Origin: Mesorhizobium sp. B2-1-1
GTDB lineage: Bacteria; Pseudomonadota; Alphaproteobacteria; Rhizobiales; Rhizobiaceae
Direction: 5' to 3'
Assembly: GCF_006442975.2 (NCBI RefSeq)
Contig: NZ_CP083954.1
Coordinates: forward strand, 558,001 to 622,000
DNA: 64,000 nucleotides
Part shown: positions 8,019 through 16,735 of the stretch, piece by piece
How positions within the stretch are numbered: the stretch's first letter is position 1
Layout of the letters: each line of letters begins with the position of its first letter
Program-made: the position numbers and the translations under genes
Notes under the pieces: generated by a model
The model's database searches: none
Told to the model about the DNA's origin: nothing
The model's input: only the letters and a program-made list of their open reading frames with translations

Positions 8019-9319
8019 GCCGTCACCTTGTCTTTCGTGGCGGCATGACGTTCTCGCCACCAGTCCTGCGCCTGCAATTTCCAGTAGGTGAGCTGCGCGG
8101 CCGCCAGGCCGGCGGCGCCGCCGGCCCAGCTCAATCCGAATGGCGCGAACTGCCGGTACCGGTCCGAAACGCCCAGAATGCCTTCCGCAACGACTTTTCC
8201 GGCGATGGCCGTGGTGTTGAGACCATGGCCGCCGAAAGCCGTGCAATACCAGACGCCCGGCTGCAATTCGCCGATCTGGGGCATCAGGTGACGGGCATAG
8301 GACATCAATCCGGACCAGGCCAGTTCGGTCTTGAGGTCCGCAAGCTGCGGATAGGTACCGATCATCTCGCGGCGCAACTCGCGCGCCAGCGCGTAGGCGG
8401 AAGCGGCGCGCGTGGTGATGCGCCCGCCCCACAAAAGGCGATTGCCGCCATCGACCAGCCGATAGTAGTCGCCGGCCCGCCGGTTGTCGCCGACCGCGTC
8501 CGTGGTCGCAACGGCTTGCGCGATCAGGCGCGGCGCCGGCTCGGAAACCATCACATAGGTCGCGATGGGCAGGAAGGCGCGGTGGAGCTGGGTGAATACC
8601 GGGCCGGTGTAGCCGCCGGTAGCCAGCACGACGCGAGTTGCCCGAAGCGTGCCCTCTCGCGTGCGCAGCATCTTTTGCGGCCCCGACAGATCACATTGCA
8701 CGACTTCGGAGCTCTCATGGATGCTGCCGCCAAGCCGCTCGATCTCATCGGCCACGGAACGCAGATAATTAAGCGGATGGATGTGAAAGGCTTTCGGGTC
8801 GCGCAGGCCCTGATAGTAGCGAGCCGATTTAAGCACCGAACGGACGTCTTCTCTGCGCAGATATTGAAGCTCGTATCCGTGGTCGCGCGCCGTCTGGTCG
8901 GCATAGGCCTTGAGCGCGTCGCCATCGTCGTAGCGCAGGACGCTGACCAGCCCCTCGCGCGGCATGGCGGCCGATATGTCGAGAGCCTCGATGGTATGAC
9001 GCACGAACTCGACGCCCTCGATCGACAGCCGGTGCAGTTGCCGCGCGGCCTCCTTGCCGACGCGTGCGGCAATGGTGTCGCCGCCGGTGGCGAAGCCAGG
9101 CGTGACGAAGCCGCCATTGCGGCCGGAGGCGCCGAAACCGACGACCTGGGCCTCCAGCACAGCGACGCGCAGCCCGGAACGCGACAGCTGCAACGCCGTG
9201 GTCAGGCCGGCCAGTCCTCCGCCGACGACGGCCACGTCACAGTGCGCCTCGCCGCGGAGCGGGGGCCTGATCTTCCGGTCGATCATGGTGCGGGCGTAGT
9301 AGGTGTCCGGATAGGCCAT
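8015..9319 (-). CDS. FAD-dependent amine/amino-acid oxidase (OrdL/PuuB-like, DAO fold)
   Basis: A 434-residue DAO-family flavoprotein with the dinucleotide motif V-V-G-G-G-L-A-G at 31-38, then G-A-S-G-R-N-G-G-F near residue 64, typical of gamma-glutamylputrescine oxidase and OrdL relatives. The C-terminal G-G-H-G-L-N-T-T motif closes the FAD site. Placed between an amino-acid substrate-binding protein and a permease under a divergent Lrp regulator, it most likely oxidises the imported amino acid or amine in the cytoplasm. The exact substrate is not determinable. Confidence 0.8.
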   Translation of the reverse strand: MAYPDTYYARTMIDRKIRPPLRGEAHCDVAVVGGGLAGLTTALQLSRSGLRVAVLEAQVVGFGASGRNGGFVTPGFATGGDTIAARVGKEAARQLHRLSIEGVEFVRHTIEALDISAAMPREGLVSVLRYDDGDALKAYADQTARDHGYELQYLRREDVRSVLKSARYYQGLRDPKAFHIHPLNYLRSVADEIERLGGSIHESSEVVQCDLSGPQKMLRTREGTLRATRVVLATGGYTGPVFTQLHRAFLPIATYVMVSEPAPRLIAQAVATTDAVGDNRRAGDYYRLVDGGNRLLWGGRITTRAASAYALARELRREMIGTYPQLADLKTELAWSGLMSYARHLMPQIGELQPGVWYCTAFGGHGLNTTAIAGKVVAEGILGVSDRYRQFAPFGLSWAGGAAGLAAAQLTYWKLQAQDWWRERHAATKDKVTA

Positions 9320-9349
9320 CGGCGACTTTCAACTGCATCCCGCTCGTCA

Positions 9350-9372
9350 GGAAAAGCGCGTAGCGCTTTTCC
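9350..9372. repeat. Palindrome GGAAAAGCGC-GTA-GCGCTTTTCC
   Basis: A 10-bp perfect inverted repeat with a 3-base loop, in the gap between the substrate-binding protein gene and the oxidase gene. It resembles short palindromes scattered between genes in rhizobial genomes and, in weaker form, the one at 7011-7032. It could stabilise or process the operon mRNA. Confidence 0.6.
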
Positions 9373-9455
9373 CTGGGGAATTGCGCAAGAACAAAGGTTT
9401 GGAGAGGGGTGGCGATTGTTTTAAACGCTGCACCGCTCCGGCATCTGACACGTGA

Positions 9456-9489
9456 TGCCCGCCGGTCGCCGAGCGGTGGCCGGCGGGCA
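9456..9489 (-). terminator. Strong intercistronic hairpin after the substrate-binding protein gene
   Basis: TGCCCGCCGG at 9456-9465 pairs exactly with CCGGCGGGCA at 9480-9489, with partial further pairing inside. It starts nine bases beyond the stop of the substrate-binding protein gene and has no T-tract, so full termination is unlikely. Such hairpins commonly protect the binding-protein mRNA and raise its level over the downstream permease, which would suit this gene order. Confidence 0.65.
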
Positions 9490-9497
9490 ATCCAACG

Positions 9498-10325
9498 TCA
9501 TTTGGCGCTGTAGTCCTTGCCGTACCATTTCGTGGTCAGCGCGGCGAGCGTGCCGTCCTTCTTCAGCTCGGCGATGATGCCCGAAACCTTTGCGGTCCAC
9601 TCGGGATCGTTCTTCTCGGCGATGACCACGAGCGGTTCCCGGAAGGCATATTCCCCTTCGAGGATCTTCACGGGATAGCCGTTCTTGATGGCGTTCTGCG
9701 CCGTCTGCTCCGGCGCGATCACGGCATTCAGGCGGACGCCGTCGCCAAGCCGCAGGTCATCGAAGGGAAGCATGGAATCGGCGAAGGTGCGGATCTCGCC
9801 GGGCTCCAGCTTGTATTCGACGGGAGGCAGGCCGGGCGCGTCGATCTCAAGCTTGCGGCGGATGAAATCCTCCGAGGTGGTGGCCGTCTCGACGCCGATC
9901 ACCTTGCCGTTGAGATCGGCGACCGACTTCGCGGTGCTGTCCTTGTGCACGACGTAGACATAGGGGCTGTAGTAATAGATGCCGACAAAATCGATCACCT
10001 TGGAACGGGCCTTGGTCGGCGTGACCGAGCCGACGCCGAGGTCGTAGCGCCCTTGCCAGCGGCCGCCGGTCAGGGTCGCCCAGTCGGGCGTCTCGAACGA
10101 GACCTCGACCCCCAGCCGTTTGCCGATCTCGCGCGAGACATCGATGTCGAAGCCGGCGAGCTCGTTGCTGTCATTGAGAAAGCTTTGCGGCGGCCAGGCG
10201 GCGTTGGTGGCGACGACCATCGCCTTCTTCGACGTGACGCGATCCAAAGTTTCTCCGGCCATGGCCGCCGTCGTGATCGCGAATGTCGCGACGGCAAGAA
10301 TGGCGAAATCGAGCAGTTTTTTCAA
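9498..10325 (-). CDS. Amino-acid ABC transporter periplasmic substrate-binding protein (family 3)
   Basis: A 275-residue protein with a clear signal peptide (K-K, hydrophobic core, cleavage after A-M-A near residue 23). The mature part matches SBP_bac_3: A-A-W-P-P-Q-S-F near residue 43, G-F-D-I-D-V near residue 58, and a D-L-G-V-G-S-V-T-P-T-K-A-R segment near residue 96 that contacts the ligand's alpha-amino/carboxyl groups. It delivers an amino acid or opine-like ligand to the permease at 7044-8018. Start is TTG 10325, supported by GGGAGG six bases upstream. It is first in a minus-strand operon with the oxidase and permease. Confidence 0.88.
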   Translation of the reverse strand: MKKLLDFAILAVATFAITTAAMAGETLDRVTSKKAMVVATNAAWPPQSFLNDSNELAGFDIDVSREIGKRLGVEVSFETPDWATLTGGRWQGRYDLGVGSVTPTKARSKVIDFVGIYYYSPYVYVVHKDSTAKSVADLNGKVIGVETATTSEDFIRRKLEIDAPGLPPVEYKLEPGEIRTFADSMLPFDDLRLGDGVRLNAVIAPEQTAQNAIKNGYPVKILEGEYAFREPLVVIAEKNDPEWTAKVSGIIAELKKDGTLAALTTKWYGKDYSAK

Positions 10326-10748
10326 AGTTATCCTCCCTTATGGATGCAGCTGAAATGACGGTACCTGCGTCGGGCACCAGTGGTTGTTTCGATCGGCCTC
10401 GTCCGCGACGTCTCCGCGGCGTACCGTGGCGTTCGGCTTGCGGATGCAAGTCCAACGCGGCTCGGTGTCGATTTGCGTCCATCGCAGCCGAAGCTGTTCC
10501 CCCTCATGGACTGGCGTTTGTGACAGTTGACACTCAGGTCGCGAAAAGCAGGGTTCCACCCGGCGAAATGCCGGATAATGGCAGCCATGCAGTCATTACG
10601 TGCCGTGAGGCGGCAAAATGCCGGATATTTGCGCCTTGCGCAGCCTGCACCGGCGGTTCCTGAGGATTGTCGCGGCGGTGGTTCAGCCGATAGGATCGCG
10701 CCGAGCGATTGGACGGGTTCCAGGGCGGATCGAAGGAGAGGATTGATT
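10326..10748. promoter_or_regulatory. Divergent control region with phased direct repeats
   Basis: About 420 bases without a convincing gene, between the minus-strand transporter operon and the Lrp regulator. It holds two near-identical 22-base direct repeats containing AAATGCCGGATA, at 10561-10582 and 10611-10632 (19 of 22 bases match), whose starts are 50 bases apart, close to five helical turns. Lrp-type regulators often bind several sites on one DNA face, so these are candidate operators. No promoter could be placed with confidence. Confidence 0.55.
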
Positions 10749-11198
10749 GTGGAATTGACCGAAAAAGATCGCCAGCTGCTCGCGCTGATGCAGAAGAACG
10801 CGCGTGAGCCGGTCGCATCACTGGCGCGTCAGCTCGGCGTATCCCGGACTGCCTTGCAGGAGCGCATACAAAAGCTCGAGGCGGGCGGGGTCATCGAAGG
10901 CTACGCGGTGCGGCTGACCAAGGAGGCGGCACAGAATTCCGTCCACTGTTTCACCTTCGCCGCCCTGAACAACAAGAGCTACCCGGACGTCTCCAGGAAG
11001 ATCAAGGCGATGCCTTCGATCCAGGCGGTCTATGCCATAACCGGCGAGTGGGACCTGATCATCCATGTCGCGGCCGAGACGCTCGAGAAGCTGAACCGGG
11101 AAGTGAATGCGCTGAATGAAATCAGCGGCATCGTCAAAACCGCATCGCATGTGGTGATGGAGACGAAGTTCAATCGCAACATCTATGCCGCACTGTAG
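10749..11198 (+). CDS. Lrp/AsnC-family transcriptional regulator
   Basis: A 149-residue regulator of normal Lrp length. The helix-turn-helix occupies about residues 4-50 (D-R-Q-L-L-A-L-M-Q ... S-L-A-R-Q-L-G-V-S-R-T), and the RAM/AsnC ligand domain follows with I-Q-A-V-Y-A-I-T-G-E-W-D-L. GTG 10749 is chosen because AGGAG lies ten bases upstream; a TTG at 10743 is too close to it. It is divergent from the amino-acid importer/oxidase operon, which it probably controls in response to the transported compound. Confidence 0.87.
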   Translation: MELTEKDRQLLALMQKNAREPVASLARQLGVSRTALQERIQKLEAGGVIEGYAVRLTKEAAQNSVHCFTFAALNNKSYPDVSRKIKAMPSIQAVYAITGEWDLIIHVAAETLEKLNREVNALNEISGIVKTASHVVMETKFNRNIYAAL

Positions 11199-11239
11199 GA
11201 AGGGCGAGGTTTCGCTCGCCCCTGCCCATCCAAATCCGG

Positions 11240-12076
11240 CTACACAGTCGCCGGGTCGAGTGCGGGCTCGCCCATGCGGCGAGCGACGATCGCCGCGAAA
11301 TCGGCGGTCTGGAATGTGTCGCGCAGCGCGTCGAAGGACGGCAGCACGAAATAGACGCGCTGGAACTTGTCGATTTCGTAGCCCGTGCGCATCACCGTTT
11401 CCAGGTCGAAAGGCGCATGGTGCGCATCCTTGCTTTCGACCGCGAACTGCAACTCCGTGAAGGATGACATCAGGCCGGCGCCGAAGGCCTTCAGCGGCTG
11501 ACCACTCTCCTGCATGAGGCCGTATTCGGCCGTGTACCAGTAGAGCCGGCTGATCATTTCGTCGCCGCCCAGCGCGATGATGTCGCCGGCCTTCTGGCCA
11601 TACATCTGCATGAAGTCGGCGAAGACCGGCTGCGACAGCACAGGCACATGTCCGAAGAAATCATGGAACATGTCGGGTTCGACGATGTAGTCGAGCTCCT
11701 GCTGCGTCCGCAGCCAGTTGGTGACGGGGAAACGGCGGCTGGCGAGATGGTCGAAGAAGGGCGCGGCCGGGATGAGCCCTGGCACGGCGACGATCTCCCA
11801 GCCAGTCAGCTTACGCAACTTGGCACTGACTTCGTCGAAGTCCGGGATGCGGTCGAGCAGGCCGAGCTTGTCGACGCCGTCGAGATAGGAATGGTGGGCG
11901 AGCTTGCGCGTCAGTTTCGTCTGGCGGTCGCACAGTGTGCGCCAGACCGCCTGTTCCTCGGCGCTGTAGTCATAGCCTTGCGCCACGGTGAAATCGGCAC
12001 GGCAGACCGAGTAGTCGCCGCGCAACCCTTGAGCCGCGCAGTCGCGGGCATATTCGGCAACGCTCATTGTCGTCAT
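11240..12076 (-). CDS. phhA: Phenylalanine 4-monooxygenase
   Basis: A 278-residue aromatic amino-acid hydroxylase of the short bacterial type without a regulatory domain. It converts phenylalanine to tyrosine using tetrahydropterin, oxygen and iron in the cytoplasm. The iron ligands are visible: H138 and H143 in H-D-F-F-G-H, and E184 in Y-W-Y-T-A-E-Y-G. Start is ATG 12076, with ATG 12067 in frame as an alternative. The divergent Lrp-type gene at 12214 is its likely regulator. No pterin carbinolamine dehydratase gene is adjacent. Confidence 0.96.
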   Translation of the reverse strand: MTTMSVAEYARDCAAQGLRGDYSVCRADFTVAQGYDYSAEEQAVWRTLCDRQTKLTRKLAHHSYLDGVDKLGLLDRIPDFDEVSAKLRKLTGWEIVAVPGLIPAAPFFDHLASRRFPVTNWLRTQQELDYIVEPDMFHDFFGHVPVLSQPVFADFMQMYGQKAGDIIALGGDEMISRLYWYTAEYGLMQESGQPLKAFGAGLMSSFTELQFAVESKDAHHAPFDLETVMRTGYEIDKFQRVYFVLPSFDALRDTFQTADFAAIVARRMGEPALDPATV

Positions 12077-12213
12077 GGTTTTCTCCTCGCCAATCTTGAA
12101 TTCCGGATGTGCCCGAAGTTAACCGGACTTGCGGAGGCAAATCGGTTTTGGTGATGGCCGGAATGAGGATTTTTGGATAACATCCACTCGGAATATGCCA
12201 TAGCGGAGTGAAA

Positions 12214-12690
12214 ATGCCTCAATTCGACGATTTCGAGATCAAGATGCTCGATATCCTCCAGCGCGACGGACGCAAGCCGGTCTCCGAACTGGCGCAGGAG
12301 ATCGGCCTGTCGACGACACCTTGCGCGCGGCGCTTCGAGGCGCTGCAGGAGGCCGGCATCATCAAGGGCTTTGCCGCCGTGCTCAGCCGCCGTGCCGTCG
12401 GCCTGACGGTCGAGGTGTTCATCCAGGTGCGGCTGGTCAGCCACAGCGACGGTTCGCCCGAGAGTTTCATCGCCGCGGTCCAGCGCATGGACGAGGTATC
12501 ATCCTGCTGGACGATGACCGGCGACCACGACTTCCTGCTGCATGTCATGGTGCCGTCGGTCGACGAACTCAACGCCTTCGTCATGCACCGGCTGATGCGG
12601 CTCGACGGTGTGCGCGACGTCCACACGCAGCTCGTGCTGCAGAACATCAAGGGACCCGGCCACGTGCCGCTCGGACATCTGCGGCGGTGA
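12214..12690 (+). CDS. Lrp/AsnC-family transcriptional regulator (probably of phhA)
   Basis: A 158-residue regulator with an N-terminal helix-turn-helix (D-I-L-Q-R-D-G-R-K ... L-S-T-T-P-C-A-R-R) and the C-terminal ligand domain (W-T-M-T-G-D-H-D-F-L-L). ATG 12214 is favoured over GTG 12208 because GGAG sits directly upstream at proper spacing. It is divergent from the phenylalanine hydroxylase gene with about 137 bases between them, the usual layout of an Lrp-type activator responding to phenylalanine or tyrosine. Confidence 0.87.
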   Translation: MPQFDDFEIKMLDILQRDGRKPVSELAQEIGLSTTPCARRFEALQEAGIIKGFAAVLSRRAVGLTVEVFIQVRLVSHSDGSPESFIAAVQRMDEVSSCWTMTGDHDFLLHVMVPSVDELNAFVMHRLMRLDGVRDVHTQLVLQNIKGPGHVPLGHLRR

Positions 12691-13011
12691 TGGCGCCGGC
12701 CAGCATGGGCGGATCACCCATGAAGAGGTCCCGCCATGAAGCTCGTTCTCCATGCGCTGGTATACGGAGATGGACGGCGGCTCTGGTCCGCGAGTCTGGG
12801 GATTTCTGACGCGCGATGGCCGGATGAAAGATGGCCGATTTCCGGAGCGCGCCACAGACGCGGAAGAGCAATCGATGGTGTTCGAACGGACGGCATGGAA
12901 ACCTGCCGTGCTCGCGGCCATGCATTCGCACCGCGCCTGACTTTTTCACGCTGGCCGTTATCAGGCTGCGCGCTACTTCCTGGGGGCAGAGGTGTCCGGC
13001 AGGAGGAAGAG
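12691..13011. other. Intergenic region, no gene recognised
   Basis: About 320 bases between the Lrp regulator and the RidA-family gene. Short open frames exist on both strands, but none has a ribosome-binding site and recognisable protein together. The region presumably carries the RidA gene's promoter. No clear hairpin terminator or repeat was seen. Confidence 0.5.
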
Positions 13012-13470
13012 ATGCAGCTTGTCACCCATAAAAAGACGAAAGAGGGCCGGCTGATGCCTTGGGGAAAAGGCACCGTCGTCAGCGGCGCCAGGGGCTATGT
13101 CTTTCTCGCCGGCAATACGGGCACGGCCGAAAATTACGACCCGTCGACGGGCAAAGGTGGCGCCGTCGGGGACGCGGCGACGCAATGGCGCTCCATTTTG
13201 ACGACCATCAAATCGGACCTGGAGGAGCTTGGCAGCTCGCTCGAGCATCTCGTCAAGATCACCCAATATATCAAAGGACCATTTCCGGACGGCGGCGTTC
13301 TGAGTTCCCCCAATTTCCGGCTGGACGTCATGGACGAATTCTTCGCCGCGCACTGCCCGAAGCACTGCAGCTACAACAATCCGCCGCCCTCGGAGGTAAT
13401 CGGGGTTGCCGCACTTGCGCATCCCGATCTCGTCATCGAGATCGTGGCGGTCGCCGCTCTGCCGGATTAG
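13012..13470 (+). CDS. RidA/YjgF/Rid-family protein
   Basis: A 152-residue protein of the Rid superfamily. Members hydrolyse reactive enamine/imine intermediates in the cytoplasm, or act as related deaminases in catabolic clusters. Visible features are G-Y-V-F-L-A-G-N-T-G near residue 27, the D-A-A-T-Q-W-R-S-I-L helix, and a C-terminal I-E-I-V-A-V-A-A-L. The conserved Rid-active arginine near the C-terminus is not obvious, so it may be a non-archetypal Rid subfamily member. A strong AGGAGG lies five bases before ATG 13012. Confidence 0.75.
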   Translation: MQLVTHKKTKEGRLMPWGKGTVVSGARGYVFLAGNTGTAENYDPSTGKGGAVGDAATQWRSILTTIKSDLEELGSSLEHLVKITQYIKGPFPDGGVLSSPNFRLDVMDEFFAAHCPKHCSYNNPPPSEVIGVAALAHPDLVIEIVAVAALPD

Positions 13471-13495
13471 CGCCGGGCGCGACAGCCCACAAATA

Positions 13496-14389
13496 TCAGG
13501 GCACGATCAGCGTGCCGGCGCCGTGCTCGGTGAACAGTTCAAGCAGCACCGAATGCGGCGTCTTGCCGTTGAGGATGACGACGCCTTCGACGCCGCGCTC
13601 GATCGCCTCAATGCAGGTCTCGACCTTCGGGATCATGCCGCCCGACACCGTGCCGTCCTTGATCAGCGCCTTGGCCTCGGCGACCGTCAGCTCGTCGATC
13701 AGCTTCTTGTCCTTGTCGAGCACGCCCGGCACATCGGTGAGGAACAGAAGACGCGAGGCCTTGCAGGCGCCGGCGATGGCGCCGGCGAAGGTATCGGCAT
13801 TGATGTTGTAGGTGTGACCATCGCGGCCGGGCGCCACAGGTGCCAGCACCGGGATCATCTCGGAGCGCGCCAGAAGGTCGAGCAGCGTGCGGTCGACCTC
13901 GACCGGCTCGCCGACGAAGCCGAGATCGAGCACGCGCTCGATGTTGGAGTCCGGGTCGATCATGGTCTTGCGCGCCTTTTCGGCGAACACCATGTTGCCG
14001 TCCTTGCCGCACAGGCCGATCGCCCATTCGCCCTCGGCGTTGATGAGCGCGACGATCTCCTTGTTGATAGAGCCCGCCAGCACCATCTCGACGATCTCGA
14101 CCGTCTTCTGGTCGGTGACGCGCAGGCCGCCCTCGAATTTGGATTCAATGCCCATCTTGTTGAGCATGGCGCCGATCTGCGGCCCGCCGCCATGGACGAC
14201 GATCGGGTTGACGCCGGACTGTTTCAACAGCGCGATGTCGCGCGCGAAGGCTTTGCCGAGTTCGCTGTCGCCCATGGCGTGGCCGCCATATTTAACCACC
14301 ACCGTCTTGTTCTCGTAGCGCTGCATGTAGGGCAGCGCCCGCGACAGCAGGGCGGCCTGCATTTCGGCGGTGGCGGCGATGTCCGTCAT
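13496..14389 (-). CDS. argB: Acetylglutamate kinase
   Basis: A 297-residue amino-acid kinase that phosphorylates N-acetylglutamate in arginine biosynthesis. The [11 protein letters not shown] phosphate-binding segment near residue 30 and V-V-H-G-G-G-P-Q-I near residue 64 mark the N-terminal substrate lobe. The ATP lobe carries L-F-L-T-D-V-P-G-V and S-G-G-M-I-P-K. ATG 14389 is chosen over an upstream in-frame start because it matches the family N-terminus. In related genomes argB follows yihA directly; here about 8 kb separates them. Confidence 0.96.
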   Translation of the reverse strand: MTDIAATAEMQAALLSRALPYMQRYENKTVVVKYGGHAMGDSELGKAFARDIALLKQSGVNPIVVHGGGPQIGAMLNKMGIESKFEGGLRVTDQKTVEIVEMVLAGSINKEIVALINAEGEWAIGLCGKDGNMVFAEKARKTMIDPDSNIERVLDLGFVGEPVEVDRTLLDLLARSEMIPVLAPVAPGRDGHTYNINADTFAGAIAGACKASRLLFLTDVPGVLDKDKKLIDELTVAEAKALIKDGTVSGGMIPKVETCIEAIERGVEGVVILNGKTPHSVLLELFTEHGAGTLIVP

Positions 14390-14555
14390 CGGCGTGGTTC
14401 CCTGGCTTTTGATTTCATGCCTGTCGTTGCCCCAAAACCGCTGCGCATTTTTGGCGACATGCATCAGGTAAAGACGGCGGCGTCTTAGCGGGAATTGACG
14501 CGGGCCGCAAACGGCTTTGCTGTCATCTTCGGGCGGCTCACGACCTCGTCATCAC

Positions 14556-16049
14556 TTAAGGCACCATAAGCGGCGCCCTGCGGCCAAGCCAACCGGAGAT
14601 CTTCTCCATCTGCGCGGCCAGGGACAAAAGCGTCTCCTCGTCACCGGGGCGGCCCGCGGCCTGGACGCCGAGCGGCAGGCCGGCTTCGGTGACGTAAACA
14701 GGGAGCGCGATGGAAGGCTGGCCGCTGACATTCTGGATCGCCGGCCAGTGAGTGAACCACAGGCTCTTGTCCATCAACTGGCCGAACAGCGGTTCGATCC
14801 TGAGCAGCGCCGTGAGGCGAAGCTTGTCGAGCATATTCTCGATGAGCTCGTCGGCACCCTTCGGGTCCATCGCGCCGCAAGCGAGCGGCGGGTGGGCGAT
14901 AACAGGCATCAGCACGGCGTCGTAACGCGCCGTCTCCGCAATCAGTTGCCGCGAGGCGGCATGCAGCCGCTGCAAGCCGGCATAGGTCTCGCCGGCCGAG
15001 ACCATTTCGCCCAGTCGGCCGAGCACCCGCGTCGCGCGCTCGATGTCGCCGGTGACGGTGCGGCCGACGCGCACCGCCTCGGCCCGCAACATGCCTGCGA
15101 CAGCCGAGGCAACCGTTCTGCAGAAATCGGCGAAGAAGTCGCGACCGATGGAGGGCAAATCGATTTCCTCGACGCTGTGGCCGCCCTCGCGGGCGAGCGC
15201 CACCGCGGTATCGAGCGCTTTCAGCGTCTCGGCCGAAATCGGCAGGCCAAGCGGAGAGTTCCGGTACATTGCGAGCTTGAGCTTGCCGGGATCGCGGGCG
15301 GCAGCCGCGGCGAACGCACCCTTCGGCGGCGGCGCGACATAGGGTGCGAGCGGGTCGGGGCCATGGGTGAGGTCAAGCAGCAGGGCGCAATCGCGCACCG
15401 AGCGGGTGACGGCATGGTCGACCACCATGCCGTACCAGCTTTCGCTCACCAATGGCGACAGCGGGACGCGGCCGCGCGAGGTCTTGAGACCGACCAGCCC
15501 GGTGCAGGCAGAAGGCACGCGGATCGAGCCGCCGCCATCTGAGGCATGCGCCACCGGCACGACGCCGGCGGCGACCAGTGCCGCAGCGCCGCCGGACGAG
15601 CCGCCGCTGGTGTGGCCGGTGTTCCAGGGATTGCGGGTGATGCCGAAGGCTTTTGATTCGGTCATCAGCCGCAGCCCGTGTTCGGGCGATGTCGAGGTGA
15701 CGATGGGTGTCAGTCCGGCGGCGAGATAGCGTTCGGTCAGCACCGAACTGACCTCGGGCATCCAGGCGGGGATGCGGCTGCCGCCATGCGACGGCACGCC
15801 CTTGATGGCGATGCCGAGATCCTTGATGGCGAAGGGCACGCCGGCCAGCGGTAGGGAACGATCGATGCCCTTCGCCCGGCTGCGCGCCGCATCGTAGAGT
15901 GTCTCGGCCGTGGCATTGATTTCAGGCCGGCTGGCCTCGGCGCGCGCGATCGCCGCGTCGACCAGTTCGACCGGCGAAACCTCGCCCTTGCGCACCAACG
16001 TGGCAAGGCCGGTGGCGTCTTCTTCCCACAGCACTCGTTCGACCGACAT
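14556..16049 (-). CDS. Amidase (amidase-signature family)
   Basis: A 497-residue amidase-signature enzyme that hydrolyses an unspecified carboxamide. The Ser-cisSer-Lys machinery is visible: K76 in F-A-I-K-D-L-G, the G-G-S-S-G-G motif around S151/S152, and S175 in D-G-G-G-S-I-R-V-P. The C-terminal part resembles indoleacetamide/6-aminohexanoate-hydrolase-like amidases, but the substrate is uncertain. There is no signal peptide, so it is cytoplasmic. ATG 16049 is preceded by GGGGAG. It is transcribed alone, divergent from the sigma-factor operon. Confidence 0.85.
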   Translation of the reverse strand: MSVERVLWEEDATGLATLVRKGEVSPVELVDAAIARAEASRPEINATAETLYDAARSRAKGIDRSLPLAGVPFAIKDLGIAIKGVPSHGGSRIPAWMPEVSSVLTERYLAAGLTPIVTSTSPEHGLRLMTESKAFGITRNPWNTGHTSGGSSGGAAALVAAGVVPVAHASDGGGSIRVPSACTGLVGLKTSRGRVPLSPLVSESWYGMVVDHAVTRSVRDCALLLDLTHGPDPLAPYVAPPPKGAFAAAAARDPGKLKLAMYRNSPLGLPISAETLKALDTAVALAREGGHSVEEIDLPSIGRDFFADFCRTVASAVAGMLRAEAVRVGRTVTGDIERATRVLGRLGEMVSAGETYAGLQRLHAASRQLIAETARYDAVLMPVIAHPPLACGAMDPKGADELIENMLDKLRLTALLRIEPLFGQLMDKSLWFTHWPAIQNVSGQPSIALPVYVTEAGLPLGVQAAGRPGDEETLLSLAAQMEKISGWLGRRAPLMVP

Positions 16050-16195
16050 GCGCGCTCCCCCGATCCAGGCAAGGTAACCAGCGGCCAATCCGTTGGCAAT
16101 CGAGCGATGGAACGAGTGCGGCGCGGTGCGGAAAGCTTTGGGTGTACGGAAATTTGCGCCGTTGCAAATACATCGCAATCCCCTAATTTGCCGAC

Positions 16196-16735
16196 ATGAC
16201 GCCACAGGAGATCAGCAATCTGATTGTCCGGACTTCGATGAAGGACCGGGCTTCGTTCGATCTGTTGTACCGGCAGACCAGCGCGAAACTTTTCGGTGTT
16301 TGCCTTCGTGTATTGAAGGACCGGGGAGATGCCGAAGAGGCGCTTCAGGAGGTCTTCGTCAAGATATGGACGAAGGCGGACCGTTTCGCCGTCTCGGATC
16401 TAAGCCCGATTTCCTGGCTGGTGGCCATCGCGCGCAACCATGCGATCGATCGTATCAGGGCGCGGCGGGAACCTGCCGCCTATATCGATGCCGCGCTCGA
16501 TGTGGCCGATCCGGCGCCGGGACCGGAGGCCATGACCGTGGCAGGTGGCGAGTCCGAGCGCATCTACCATTGTCTCGAGGAATTGGAGAAGGGCCGGGCA
16601 GCGGCTGTCCGGGGCGCCTATCTGAACGGCGAGAGCTATGCCGAACTGGCGGAGCGCCATGGCGTGCCGCTGAACACGATGCGAACCTGGCTGCGGCGCA
16701 GCCTGCTGAAGCTCAGAGAGTGTCTGGAAAGATGA
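16196..16735 (+). CDS. ECF-type RNA polymerase sigma factor
   Basis: A 179-residue ECF sigma factor. Region 2 spans about residues 20-90 with L-L-Y-R-Q-T-S-A-K-L-F, D-A-E-E-A-L-Q-E-V-F-V-K-I-W and W-L-V-A-I-A-R-N-H-A-I-D-R. Region 4 near 125-175 has Y-A-E-L-A-E-R-H-G-V-P-L-N-T-M-R-T-W. It belongs to the SigK-like group paired with RskA anti-sigma factors. Its TGA overlaps the anti-sigma start (ATGA). An ATTTGC...GCAAAT inverted repeat at 16152-16169 lies in front and may be part of its control. Confidence 0.9.
   Translation: MTPQEISNLIVRTSMKDRASFDLLYRQTSAKLFGVCLRVLKDRGDAEEALQEVFVKIWTKADRFAVSDLSPISWLVAIARNHAIDRIRARREPAAYIDAALDVADPAPGPEAMTVAGGESERIYHCLEELEKGRAAAVRGAYLNGESYAELAERHGVPLNTMRTWLRRSLLKLRECLER

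Noticed and set aside
12752..12940. 62-codon plus-strand frame in the gap before the RidA gene
   Set aside because: No ribosome-binding site and no recognisable product; overlapping frames are equally open.
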